This document shows, piece by piece, positions 1 to 5,862 of a DNA stretch of 5,862 nucleotides; the stretch's first letter is position 1, and each line of letters begins with the position of its first letter. Made by a program: the position numbers and the translations under genes. Location: the NCBI GenBank assembly GCA_001603685.1, contig LUZO01000419.1, positions 1 through 5,862 of the forward strand, written 5' to 3'. This stretch comes from Bacteroidales bacterium Bact_23. GTDB lineage: Bacteria > Bacteroidota > Bacteroidia > Bacteroidales > Lentimicrobiaceae. Below the pieces are notes generated by a model. That model was not told the DNA's origin. It did not search any database and saw nothing but the letters and a program-made list of their open reading frames with translations.

Positions 1-51
1 GTATCTATTTGTATATCAGCTTTATATATAGTGCCAGAGTTTGCCCGGCCT
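1..51. other. Downstream flank of the surface-protein gene
   Basis: The 51 bases after the TAG of the beta-helix gene include a short alternating TATATATA stretch. I see no convincing terminator hairpin and no start of another gene. The window ends too soon to tell whether another gene follows in the same operon. Confidence 0.4.
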
Positions 52-3000
52 CTATCTGACAATTGAAAGCCTCAGAGATCTTACACTTTCAGGTTCACTT
101 CGCAGCACGAGTAGATATGCTCCTGCCTTAATCCCGGAAACATCAAGCGAATAAGGCAGTTCATAGGCTCCGTAAAAGAACTCTTCAGAAAGCACCGGCT
201 TTCCCGTCATATTATAAATTTCAAGAGAATATCTGACCCTGTCCTCGCTCCACGGCAGCCGTATCCATATCTTTTCATTAGCCGGATTGGGAAATATCAC
301 CGGCAGTTCATCGGCATAATTTGCCGGCTTGGGAACGCTGATTTCAATTTTCTGATTGTTTACACTCATGATAACCTCTTCAATGTCGGGCTGAGCGGGC
401 GATAAGGTAATCAGCGGGGAGAGCGCATTTTTATAACCGGCCTTTTCACCCCAAAGCCTGTACGACCCGAATGGCAGATTATCGAACAGAAATTCCCCTT
501 TCATGCTGGTAAGCGACCACCCGAGGATATGGGTAAGCGAGGAATTCATCAGATATACTACATGGTTTGCCGCCGGATTGTAGCCGGGTTGTACCGGATC
601 CGGGCCGGCCGGCGCAAACCAGGGCATATTGTATATGCCACCGTCACGACCAGCATCGCCCATATAGGTATATATTCCGCTAATGCTCCCGGTTCCTTCG
701 GGGAGTGGTGTTTCTATCTTTTTCATGTGGATGTCCACATCATATACATCCGTATTAAGCGGAAGGAGATATGCCGGCTCCCAAAACGATCCGGCCGCAT
801 AGTACGAAGGAGCATATTCGGCATAAAGCGCCGGATTACCAAGTGCAAACAGATAATACGAGCCGGTGGTCAGGCCTTCAAAATTAAAGGCTCCGTCATC
901 GGCAGTAGTGGAAATGTCAACCGCGCGGGTTCCTGTCTGATCCCGGTTAAATGCCACCACAATTCCACCCGAAACAGGTCCTGACGGGCAGTGCAACCTG
1001 CCTGATATGCTGAATGCCGGTTTCACCGTAAGCTTCACCTCACCGGTAATATCGCCGCACTCCGACTCAAGATGAAGCGTAAGAATAACAAATCCGTTTG
1101 CCAGATCCTCCTGGCCGGGATGGTAATGAATCAGCAGCGTGCCATTGTCATCAAATTCGCCATCACCCGTTGTGGTCCAGTACAAATTTGTATAATTCAG
1201 GGCAGTTGCCGATGAACTTACATATCCGCCATCCGGATTGATGACGGTATCGTTTCCGGCAAACACTTCCGGCTGACCCATTATCGTCAGTTGCAAGCGG
1301 TCGTTCAGAATATACGGCCCGTTTACGATGTTAAGGGTAAGATTCACCTTCCCTGCCTGTACATCCGACGGGCCGGGCACATATCTGGTGTGCAGCTGCA
1401 GCGGATCTGCAAATGCGCCGTCGCCATCGGTTTCCCAGTACAAGGATGAGTAATCAATGGCAGTTGCACCATCAATGGTATAAAACTTATCCTGGCAGAT
1501 AACCGCATCACCGCCTGACCAGGGTCCGGCGATTGCAATGCTGTAGGCGCTCTCGTGCCCGTTCTCCTGATCCATCCATCCGGTGGCATCGGTATCGTAT
1601 GCGGTTACCGCAATCGTTTCGCCGAAACCCACTGAATTCAGTACAAAAACTGTATCACTTCCGGCTTCAGCCATAAATTCAAAACCGCCATCGGGCAGCA
1701 ATCCGTAATAAACTTTATATCCGGCAAGATCGGGCTCAGGATTGGGCAGCCAGTTTACAATCACTTCGCCCTCTACCAGCCGTTTTACAACCATGCGCGG
1801 TTTCGATACCGGGACCTCCGGATCAGGCTGATAAATAAAAGGTTTGTAGATAACTTCACCCATTTCAGGCTGATCGTAAATGTCGAAAATCATTCTATCA
1901 ATTACCAGGGTATCGGCGGTAAACCACCAGTTTTCTGTTGCCTGAAGATCATGGGCATTCAGGTTGACAAATACTGCGGTATCTCTCAAACTGTTGATTG
2001 AGTTATAATGAACACCCTCCTGCGGACCGGATTCAAAAAGGAAAGCTGCCTCCTGATTGGCAGAAACCATATTAAATTCAAAAAGATTGCCAACCGAATG
2101 TTTTGCGTCTTTGTGAGTCACCTTTATGCCGGCAAAATTCTCGTAAATACTGTTTCCCAGAATCTTGTTGCCTACCGATCCGTCAGTAAGCAGCAGTCCC
2201 CATCCACTGTTATTCCTGATAATATTATTTTCAAGGCTGTTAAGTGAGGCTCTGCTGAGCATCAGGGCGGTTTCGTTATTTTCAATCAGGTTGCCCCTTA
2301 GGGTATCGGTATCCTGCGAAAGTTTCAGACCAATATCGTTATTTCTTACAATATTGTTTCTGAGCGTATTAAATCCATAGTCGTTTGTTCCTCCGTTGCC
2401 TATATGAAGGCCGATGTTGTTGTACGAAACGGTATTTCCCGAAATCAGGTTGTTTCGGATATTTCCCTGACCGATGCTCATAAACAGACCGATATTCCTG
2501 TTATAGCTGATGTTATTGTTGGCTATCAGGTTGTTTCTGCTGATGTTATTTGAGGGAAAGAAAATGCCAATATCGCAGTTGGTAATCTGACATCCTGTAA
2601 TGAGGTTATTGCCTGAATTCTTAATATACATCCCATAGCTGCACGCATCAATAACGGAGTTTGTTAGCATAAGCGAGGATCCGCTCTGCAAGTAAATACC
2701 ATAATCTCCGTTCAGAACCCTGATTTCGGGGGTATGAATCAGTGCGGAATCAGAAAGAGCCAGTGCCGTAGTGGTATGATTAATGGTGCAATGTCGTAAA
2801 ATATTTCCACTCAGGTAATTCCCCTCATCATCGGTTATGGTTCGCGAAAATCTGATGGAAATACCGTCCCATTTTTTTTCTTCCAGAATATCGGTGCTAT
2901 GTGAGTCAAAAAGGATAGGGTTTTCGGGTGTTCCTTCAGCCACAAGCGTGCCTCCTTCGATACGTAAACTGGTACGGATCATAAAGTAAAACTCGGTTCC

Positions 3001-3192
3001 CGGCAAAATGGTCAGGGTTACTCCTTCGGGAACTATGAGCGTTTCAATCACGATATATGGATTGAGCGAAGGCGAATAAACCTTATTTTCAGATATAAGC
3101 CCGCCAATGTACTCCTGCCCGCTGAGTGGCTTGTAGCATAACGATAGTATGACTATCAGGGTGGCAATATATCTGAAGATGCGGTTTGTCAT
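52..3192 (-). CDS. Multidomain beta-helix surface protein with T9SS type A sorting domain
   Basis: This 1046-residue exported protein has a signal peptide (core TLIVILSLCY, likely cut near residue 25). A right-handed parallel beta-helix spans about 28-455. It opens with VPEGVTLTILPGTEF, holds NosD-type rungs at about 170-410 (NNLISGN, NNIGLHI, ENNIIRNN), and closes with NWW and a YKPF segment. A fibronectin III-like domain follows at about 465-555 (VNWLPNPEPDLAGYKVYYG). Two PKD/Ig-like repeats occupy about 561-725, and two carboxypeptidase-regulatory-like domains about 727-823 and 836-943 (DDGAFNFEGLTTGSYYL; KGEFLFDNLPFGSYRL). A T9SS type A sorting domain ends the protein at about 963-1046 (FPNPANEKIWIRL, IYNMTGKPV, GAYLLVL). 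The protein should cross the outer membrane by T9SS and be anchored on the surface or released after removal of the last domain. No catalytic motif of a pectate or polysaccharide lyase is evident, so an adhesive or binding role is more likely, but the ligand is unknown. The ATG start is supported by the signal peptide immediately after it. Confidence 0.93.
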   Translation of the reverse strand: MTNRIFRYIATLIVILSLCYKPLSGQEYIGGLISENKVYSPSLNPYIVIETLIVPEGVTLTILPGTEFYFMIRTSLRIEGGTLVAEGTPENPILFDSHSTDILEEKKWDGISIRFSRTITDDEGNYLSGNILRHCTINHTTTALALSDSALIHTPEIRVLNGDYGIYLQSGSSLMLTNSVIDACSYGMYIKNSGNNLITGCQITNCDIGIFFPSNNISRNNLIANNNISYNRNIGLFMSIGQGNIRNNLISGNTVSYNNIGLHIGNGGTNDYGFNTLRNNIVRNNDIGLKLSQDTDTLRGNLIENNETALMLSRASLNSLENNIIRNNSGWGLLLTDGSVGNKILGNSIYENFAGIKVTHKDAKHSVGNLFEFNMVSANQEAAFLFESGPQEGVHYNSINSLRDTAVFVNLNAHDLQATENWWFTADTLVIDRMIFDIYDQPEMGEVIYKPFIYQPDPEVPVSKPRMVVKRLVEGEVIVNWLPNPEPDLAGYKVYYGLLPDGGFEFMAEAGSDTVFVLNSVGFGETIAVTAYDTDATGWMDQENGHESAYSIAIAGPWSGGDAVICQDKFYTIDGATAIDYSSLYWETDGDGAFADPLQLHTRYVPGPSDVQAGKVNLTLNIVNGPYILNDRLQLTIMGQPEVFAGNDTVINPDGGYVSSSATALNYTNLYWTTTGDGEFDDNGTLLIHYHPGQEDLANGFVILTLHLESECGDITGEVKLTVKPAFSISGRLHCPSGPVSGGIVVAFNRDQTGTRAVDISTTADDGAFNFEGLTTGSYYLFALGNPALYAEYAPSYYAAGSFWEPAYLLPLNTDVYDVDIHMKKIETPLPEGTGSISGIYTYMGDAGRDGGIYNMPWFAPAGPDPVQPGYNPAANHVVYLMNSSLTHILGWSLTSMKGEFLFDNLPFGSYRLWGEKAGYKNALSPLITLSPAQPDIEEVIMSVNNQKIEISVPKPANYADELPVIFPNPANEKIWIRLPWSEDRVRYSLEIYNMTGKPVLSEEFFYGAYELPYSLDVSGIKAGAYLLVLRSEPESVRSLRLSIVR
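1018..1506 (-). repeat. Two tandem PKD/Ig-like domains
   Basis: Residues about 563-640 and 641-725 are two copies of one domain. They share an A-[VI]-I/T-V-I opening, ATA(I/L)(D/N)Y, LYW-T-GDG-F, a Y-PG--D segment and G-V-LTL. The pattern resembles the PKD-like repeats common in Bacteroidota surface proteins, where they act as spacers between the functional head and the cell-surface anchor. The copies are clearly diverged, so the duplication is not recent. Confidence 0.75.
1921..2679 (-). repeat. Beta-helix rung repeats in the surface protein
   Basis: Residues about 172-424 consist of roughly ten imperfect rungs of about 21-30 residues. The recurring pattern is N-N-[LI]-I-x-N-N followed by x-x-G-[LI]-x-[LI]. 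Asn ladders and buried Ile/Leu/Gly are typical of NosD/CASH-type right-handed beta-helices. Some rungs still match at the DNA level: ATCAGGTTGTTTC occurs at 2444-2456 and again at 2525-2537, exactly 81 bp (27 codons) apart, and a shorter relative, ATCAGGTTG, is at 2285-2293. Confidence 0.8.
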
Positions 3193-3253
3193 CGTGATGG
3201 AAGTACAAATAATCGTTCCGGATCAGAAGTAAAGCTCCGTTATTTTTGCTTAA

Positions 3254-3261
3254 CAAAGTTA
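3254..3261 (-). promoter_or_regulatory. Candidate Bacteroidota -7 element (TAACTTTG) for the beta-helix gene
   Basis: TAACTTTG on the minus strand matches the TAnnTTTG consensus of Bacteroidota primary-sigma promoters exactly. It would place transcription start about 55 bases upstream of the ATG at 3192. No good TTTG -33 box is seen at the expected 19-23-base distance, so the call rests on the -7 element alone. A second match, TAATTTTG at 3333-3340, lies further upstream and also lacks a clear -33 box. If either is used, the surface-protein gene is transcribed separately from the fecR/STN-barrel pair. Confidence 0.35.
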
Positions 3262-3304
3262 CGCAATAATTTTCTGAATGATATTGCCGGGAATATATTT
3301 TATC

Positions 3305-3333
3305 GCTTTAAGCCTTAAAACAATTTTTAAAGC
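3305..3333. repeat. AT-rich inverted repeat GCTTTAA / TTAAAGC
   Basis: GCTTTAA (3305-3311) and TTAAAGC (3327-3333) are perfect 7-bp arms around a 15-nt spacer. An alternative inner stem pairs TTAAAA (3315-3320) with TTTTAA (3325-3330). It lies in the intergenic region, about 110 bp upstream of the beta-helix gene's start and about 45 bp upstream of a TAACTTTG element. It could be a regulator-binding site. In such AT-rich DNA an inverted repeat of this size can also arise by chance. Confidence 0.3.
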
Positions 3334-3361
3334 AAAATTATCAATTGGTTACAAAATAATC

Positions 3362-3398
3362 AGGGCTTATCCATTCCCGATGAGGAATGCACAGCCCT
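3362..3398 (-). terminator. Imperfect hairpin, probable terminator of the fecR/STN-barrel operon
   Basis: On the plus strand AGGGCT (3362-3367) pairs with AGCCCT (3393-3398), and CATTCC (3372-3377) pairs with GGAATG (3384-3389). The two helices are separated by a small 4/3-nt internal loop, and the apical loop is CGATGA. On the minus strand the hairpin begins 50 bases after the TGA of the STN-barrel gene and is followed by GATTATTTTG, a T-rich but not pure T tract. Position and tail suit an intrinsic terminator. An mRNA-stabilising stem or a regulatory site for the next gene cannot be excluded. Confidence 0.5.
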
Positions 3399-3447
3399 TC
3401 CCAATCGGTTGATTTATCAAATTCTAATTGCCAACAGGATAAATTTT

Positions 3448-4815
3448 TCAGAATTTGAAAAGCAGACCGGCATTTATACCCAAAGCGCTGTGGCTCGTTT
3501 TTATAGGAAAATCTTTATAAACGCTCTGAAGCTGTGTCCGGTAGAGTATTCCGGATTGGAAAATCAGTTTTTTATGTATGGGCACCATCACACCGGCGCC
3601 TGCAACAAACGAAAAAACAACGGGTTTGTGTACAAGTTCGGCAAGGTCACCTGCTCCTTCCCCTTCATAATTAATATACATCCCTTTGTTACCGGAGCTG
3701 ATTCCTGCAATCAACCCTGACCTGAGGTAAACCAGCACCTGCGAAATGGGGATACTATATTGCAGCATAAGTGGAACTTCAATGTAATTTCTACGGTTAA
3801 CGGTCTTATAGCCAAACTTTTGTACATCAATTGGTATATAAACCGAATCAATAATATAAAACCAGGCAGTATCGGCTCCCGGCAGGGTATAATAGGCATC
3901 CAGTGTGTCTTTTCTGAAAAAGCCACCGCTGCTGATTTCATACTTGTAGTCGAAATTCTGGGAAAAAGTGGTCAACAACAATCCGCTAACCACCGAAAAC
4001 CGGTCATAGCCGGCATGCACTTCGAGACCCAGGCTACCTGAAGCGGCTTTGTCGGAATGAAATATCCGGTACTCTTCAGCCTTATTATCATATTCAGTTT
4101 CAGAAGCAAAGGTGGTATGTCCTGCCAGCCACGACAATCCAACGCCGGCATAAATTCTGAACTCCTTGGTTAGTTCTTCACCCATTGGTCTGATATCTGA
4201 AAAGATATCGCCTTTCCCGATCCGGTTTTCGGGAGCAGCACGCATAATATATACGGTGTCGAACCTGGTAACGGTATCCTTTTGGGTTAGGGTAAGTGTA
4301 TCGGTTTTTAGAATGGTTCTGGTCATGTAAACGGTATCCCGAAGAATGGTTGGGGAAACTTTGTCCGGAGCCGGCTTTTCCTCTACTTTTTTCTGATCTG
4401 GTGCAAGGTTGAAAATGACGATCTGGTTTCCGTTAAGGCGGTATCCAAAACCCGCATCGTTGAAAAGCAGGTCGAGAAGCTCACTCAATGGCCGCCTGAC
4501 ATGACTGAAGGTGTAAATTTTTGCAGTATTTAACTGATCAGGGTTATAAGAGAAATTGACTCCGGCATTCCGGCTAAGGCGCTCCATAATTGATGCCAAC
4601 GGTTCATTTACGACCGTCATCGATATCAATTCATTTGTTCGTACCTGCTGGGCATGCAGAACTGCCGGCGACACAAAAAGCACCAAAGCCACCAAAAGAA
4701 AAGCCAGACTGAATTGCTTAAAACGGGGGGATGTCTCCTGCAGGCAAATGGATTTCAGAAAGCGGCTACTGTCCTGAAGGTGACAAATAGACTTTTGAAT
4801 CCTTAACATCGGCAT
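3448..4815 (-). CDS. STN-domain protein with small PorT-like outer-membrane beta-barrel
   Basis: From the first ATG this is a 455-residue exported protein. A long, polar n-region (1-34) leads into a hydrophobic core (FSLAFLLVALVLF) with likely cleavage after LHA at about residue 55. An STN domain follows at about 64-137, with NEPLASIMERLS, GVNFSYNPDQL, RPLSELLDLLF and NGNQIVIFN. A linker at about 138-217 is rich in DTV motifs. The rest (about 218-455) alternates polar and hydrophobic residues, contains the YIEVPLML motif of PorT-type barrels, and ends in Phe as outer-membrane barrels do. It is too short for a TonB-dependent receptor and has no plug. The start is uncertain. A TTG at 4872 would overlap FecR by 107 bp, ATGs lie at 4815 and 4809 (overlap 50 or 44 bp), and no ATG, GTG or TTG lies between the FecR stop and the hydrophobic core. 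By position it is the likely signalling partner of FecR. The barrel assignment comes from sequence pattern only; its ligand is unknown. Confidence 0.88.
   Translation of the reverse strand: MPMLRIQKSICHLQDSSRFLKSICLQETSPRFKQFSLAFLLVALVLFVSPAVLHAQQVRTNELISMTVVNEPLASIMERLSRNAGVNFSYNPDQLNTAKIYTFSHVRRPLSELLDLLFNDAGFGYRLNGNQIVIFNLAPDQKKVEEKPAPDKVSPTILRDTVYMTRTILKTDTLTLTQKDTVTRFDTVYIMRAAPENRIGKGDIFSDIRPMGEELTKEFRIYAGVGLSWLAGHTTFASETEYDNKAEEYRIFHSDKAASGSLGLEVHAGYDRFSVVSGLLLTTFSQNFDYKYEISSGGFFRKDTLDAYYTLPGADTAWFYIIDSVYIPIDVQKFGYKTVNRRNYIEVPLMLQYSIPISQVLVYLRSGLIAGISSGNKGMYINYEGEGAGDLAELVHKPVVFSFVAGAGVMVPIHKKLIFQSGILYRTQLQSVYKDFPIKTSHSALGINAGLLFKF
4243..4341 (-). repeat. DTV-rich linker between STN domain and barrel
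   Basis: About 33 residues contain repeated Asp-Thr-(Val/Leu) units: RDTVYMT, KTDTLTL, KDTVTRF and DTVYIM. Threonine codons are mostly ACC or ACA. The segment follows a charged stretch rich in Lys and Glu. Similar DTVY-type repeats occur as periplasmic spacers in Bacteroidota outer-membrane proteins, so it is probably an extended tether that lets the STN domain reach the FecR protein. That role is inference. Confidence 0.55.
4717..4794 (-). repeat. Degenerate 39-nt tandem duplication across the gene overlap
   Basis: Two adjacent 39-nt units (4794-4756 and 4755-4717) encode related peptides in the frame of the STN-barrel gene: KSICHLQDSSRFL and KSICLQETSPRFK. They align with one residue inserted in each copy. 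By hand about 24 of 36 aligned bases agree, and many differences fall at third codon positions. The first unit overlaps the last codons and the stop of the FecR-like gene; the second unit lies just after that stop. The repeat makes up most of the long n-region before the signal peptide's hydrophobic core. Confidence 0.5.
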
Positions 4816-5791
4816 CAATCTTAAAGATGAGCCTGAGTGTTTCGAGTGCCTGATCAAGAGATTCTTTTTCAAAACGGGCAGTTAATCTTTGGTTTAACAA
4901 ATCAGGATCATTAACGATGAAACTGACATTGTATTTTGATTCGAGCGCTTTGATTACTTCCGACATTCTGGTTTCGTTGAAAAGGACGACACCGGTCTTC
5001 CAGCTCATATAATTCAGGTTGTCGTTAACACCTCTCACTATCTGGCCGGTTTCGCGGCTATAGGTAGCTATTTCGCCGGCAGTAAGAATTTGTCCGCTTG
5101 CTTCCGCCTGCTCCGAATCCAGTCCTGCACAGTAAACAAGCACCTTCCCGGTATTCACAATGACTTTTACAAAGTCGTTTTCCGGCCTGGCCTCAACAAC
5201 AAATGATGTTCCAACTACCTTTATATCAATGCCTGAAGCATGAATAATAAAAGGTTTGCTTTTGTTATGCTCTATCTCAAAAAACGCCTCTCCAAAGATA
5301 GTTATTTCCCTTAATTGCCCGGAAAACCATTCGGGATATTTTATCACCGTATTTTCGTTGAGTGCCGCCATTGAGCCGTCGGGTAATCTAAAGTCCTCTA
5401 TTACTGCTTGTTCAGATGACACCTGAAGGGCTTCCGGCTGTTTGTTCAATACTGAAAACAGGCCGATAGCCATTAAAAACATGGCGGCAATACCTGATAC
5501 GGCTGCATAGCGCTTAATCTGCCTGCTGCGTTTGGCGGGATTTCTTCCCGGAGCAGTTCCCTGATTACTGGCGTTAATCCTGGCATGAAGTTTCTCCCAG
5601 GCTTTATCAGCATCGTAGGTAACTTTTTTTGTATCGGTAAGCAATAAAAGATTCCGGTAATTTTCGTAAACCTTAAGGTTTTTGGCTGAGGATTCAATCC
5701 ATTTTTGGGCAATACTCTGCTCTTCAGGGGAGGCTTCTCCCTGTATCATCTTGATGATGAGATGATTATATTTCTTTTTACTGAAAAGCAT
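4766..5791 (-). CDS. FecR-family anti-sigma factor with C-terminal DUF4974 domain
   Basis: This is a single-pass inner-membrane sigma regulator of 341 residues, a normal length for Bacteroidota FecR proteins. Residues 1-70 form the cytoplasmic anti-sigma region, with the typical pattern IQGEASPEEQ, a following WI, and an AWEKLHARI segment. A basic stretch (KRSRQIKR, about 87-94) precedes one membrane helix at about 95-115, so the C-terminal part faces the periplasm. The FecR domain covers about 128-220 and shows LPDGS, LNENT, GEAFFEI, KPFIIH and GTSFVVEA. DUF4974 covers about 264-338, beginning at SWKTGVVLFNE. Proteins of this family bind an ECF sigma factor and release or activate it when an outer-membrane partner signals through its STN domain. 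The start is the only ATG/GTG/TTG available upstream in frame. The 3' end overlaps the start of the STN-barrel gene, so the two are probably co-transcribed and translationally coupled. The cognate sigma factor is not in the window. Confidence 0.95.
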   Translation of the reverse strand: MLFSKKKYNHLIIKMIQGEASPEEQSIAQKWIESSAKNLKVYENYRNLLLLTDTKKVTYDADKAWEKLHARINASNQGTAPGRNPAKRSRQIKRYAAVSGIAAMFLMAIGLFSVLNKQPEALQVSSEQAVIEDFRLPDGSMAALNENTVIKYPEWFSGQLREITIFGEAFFEIEHNKSKPFIIHASGIDIKVVGTSFVVEARPENDFVKVIVNTGKVLVYCAGLDSEQAEASGQILTAGEIATYSRETGQIVRGVNDNLNYMSWKTGVVLFNETRMSEVIKALESKYNVSFIVNDPDLLNQRLTARFEKESLDQALETLRLIFKIDADVKDSKVYLSPSGQ

Positions 5792-5862
5792 CTGATAAAA
5801 GTAAGGCCTGTTTACACTAATATGACAATCGAAACCACTTTTCCCCCTATTTGATTTGTGAA
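5792..5862 (-). other. Leader upstream of the FecR-like gene; possible end of an upstream gene
   Basis: This 71-bp stretch precedes the ATG of the FecR-like gene and runs off the window edge. Read on the minus strand it has a G-rich run followed by an A/T-rich stretch and no clear Shine-Dalgarno sequence. Another frame reaches a TAG at 5847-5849, and a third reaches a TAA near 5812-5814. Either could be the stop of an upstream gene, and in this family of loci that gene is usually an ECF sigma factor. The FecR frame itself stays open to the edge but contains no ATG, GTG or TTG before 5791, so 5791 is the only usable start visible. That an ECF sigma gene lies just outside is inference from family knowledge. 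Confidence 0.3.

Larger units (their letters stand above)
3193..3447. other. Intergenic region between the STN-barrel and beta-helix genes
   Basis: This 255-bp stretch is more AT-rich than the flanking genes. It carries, in minus-strand order, the hairpin at 3398-3362, a TAATTTTG match at 3340-3333, the inverted repeat at 3333-3305 and the TAACTTTG element at 3261-3254. No Shine-Dalgarno sequence is visible before the ATG at 3192, as is common in Bacteroidota. I see no tRNA, riboswitch or small gene in it; the plus-strand frame that enters it from 3409 is antisense to the STN-barrel gene. Confidence 0.6.

Noticed and set aside
529..984. Plus-strand open frame of 151 codons
   Set aside because: It is antisense to the C-terminal domains of the surface protein, has a strongly basic, Arg/Ile-rich composition without any recognisable domain, and the opposite strand has clear domain matches throughout.
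1344..1589. Second minus-strand frame inside the beta-helix gene
   Set aside because: It is an out-of-frame shadow over the FN3/PKD-like region; the main frame carries the recognisable domains and this one shows none.
2008..2380. Two overlapping plus-strand frames of 79 and 71 codons
   Set aside because: They are antisense to the beta-helix rungs; their repeated Leu/Phe/Ser content simply mirrors the Asn/Ile-rich repeats on the coding strand.
1921..2679. Pectate lyase or other polysaccharide lyase; CRISPR-like array
   Set aside because: The fold is a right-handed beta-helix but I see no lyase catalytic motif, and the repeats are protein-coding rungs with diverged sequence, not identical repeats with unique spacers.
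3409..4041. Plus-strand frames of 103 and 93 codons and a minus-strand frame at 3711-3941
   Set aside because: All lie over the barrel part of the STN-barrel gene and have no signal peptide, domain or start context of their own.
3448..4872. TonB-dependent receptor or secretin as the identity of the STN protein
   Set aside because: The protein is about 455 residues, with no plug domain and no secretin C-domain; the C-terminal part matches a small PorT-like barrel with a terminal Phe.
5473..5712. Second minus-strand frame inside the FecR-like gene
   Set aside because: It is a shadow of the anti-sigma and membrane region, which is clearly coded in the other frame.

Overview
The window looks like a piece of a Bacteroidota chromosome, most likely from a Bacteroidales- or Marinilabiliales-type lineage. 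Three things in the sequence point that way. There is a FecR-family anti-sigma factor with the Bacteroidota-type C-terminal DUF4974 domain. There is a secreted protein ending in a type A sorting domain of the type IX secretion system (T9SS). None of the genes has a convincing Shine-Dalgarno sequence, and TAnnTTTG-type promoter elements are present. All three genes lie on the minus strand, so the reading order runs from high to low coordinates.

Layout in transcription order. Positions 5862-5792 are a short leader in which an upstream gene, probably an ECF sigma factor outside the window, may end. Positions 5791-4766 encode a 341-residue FecR-like transmembrane sigma regulator. It overlaps, in another frame, a gene at about 4815-3448 for an exported protein with an N-terminal STN (secretin/TonB short N-terminal) domain, a DTV-rich linker and a small PorT-like outer-membrane beta-barrel. 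Positions 3447-3193 are a 255-bp intergenic region holding a hairpin (probable terminator), an AT-rich inverted repeat and a candidate promoter. Positions 3192-52 encode a 1046-residue multidomain surface protein: signal peptide, right-handed beta-helix, fibronectin III-like domain, two tandem PKD/Ig-like domains, two carboxypeptidase-regulatory-like domains and the T9SS sorting domain. Positions 51-1 hold nothing recognisable.

How the genes may work together. FecR proteins normally receive a signal from the periplasmic STN domain of a TonB-dependent receptor and control an ECF sigma factor. Here the STN domain is carried by a protein far too small to be a TonB-dependent receptor. Its barrel is only about 240 residues and there is no plug domain. 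The pair therefore looks like a cell-surface signalling module in which a small barrel replaces the transporter. The FecR C-terminal domain and the partner's STN domain also resemble each other, which fits a direct contact in the periplasm. The beta-helix protein may be a target or ligand of this module, but only its position and shared strand support that. This compact arrangement is the most interesting part of the window. The remaining open reading frames are antisense or out-of-frame shadows of these three genes.
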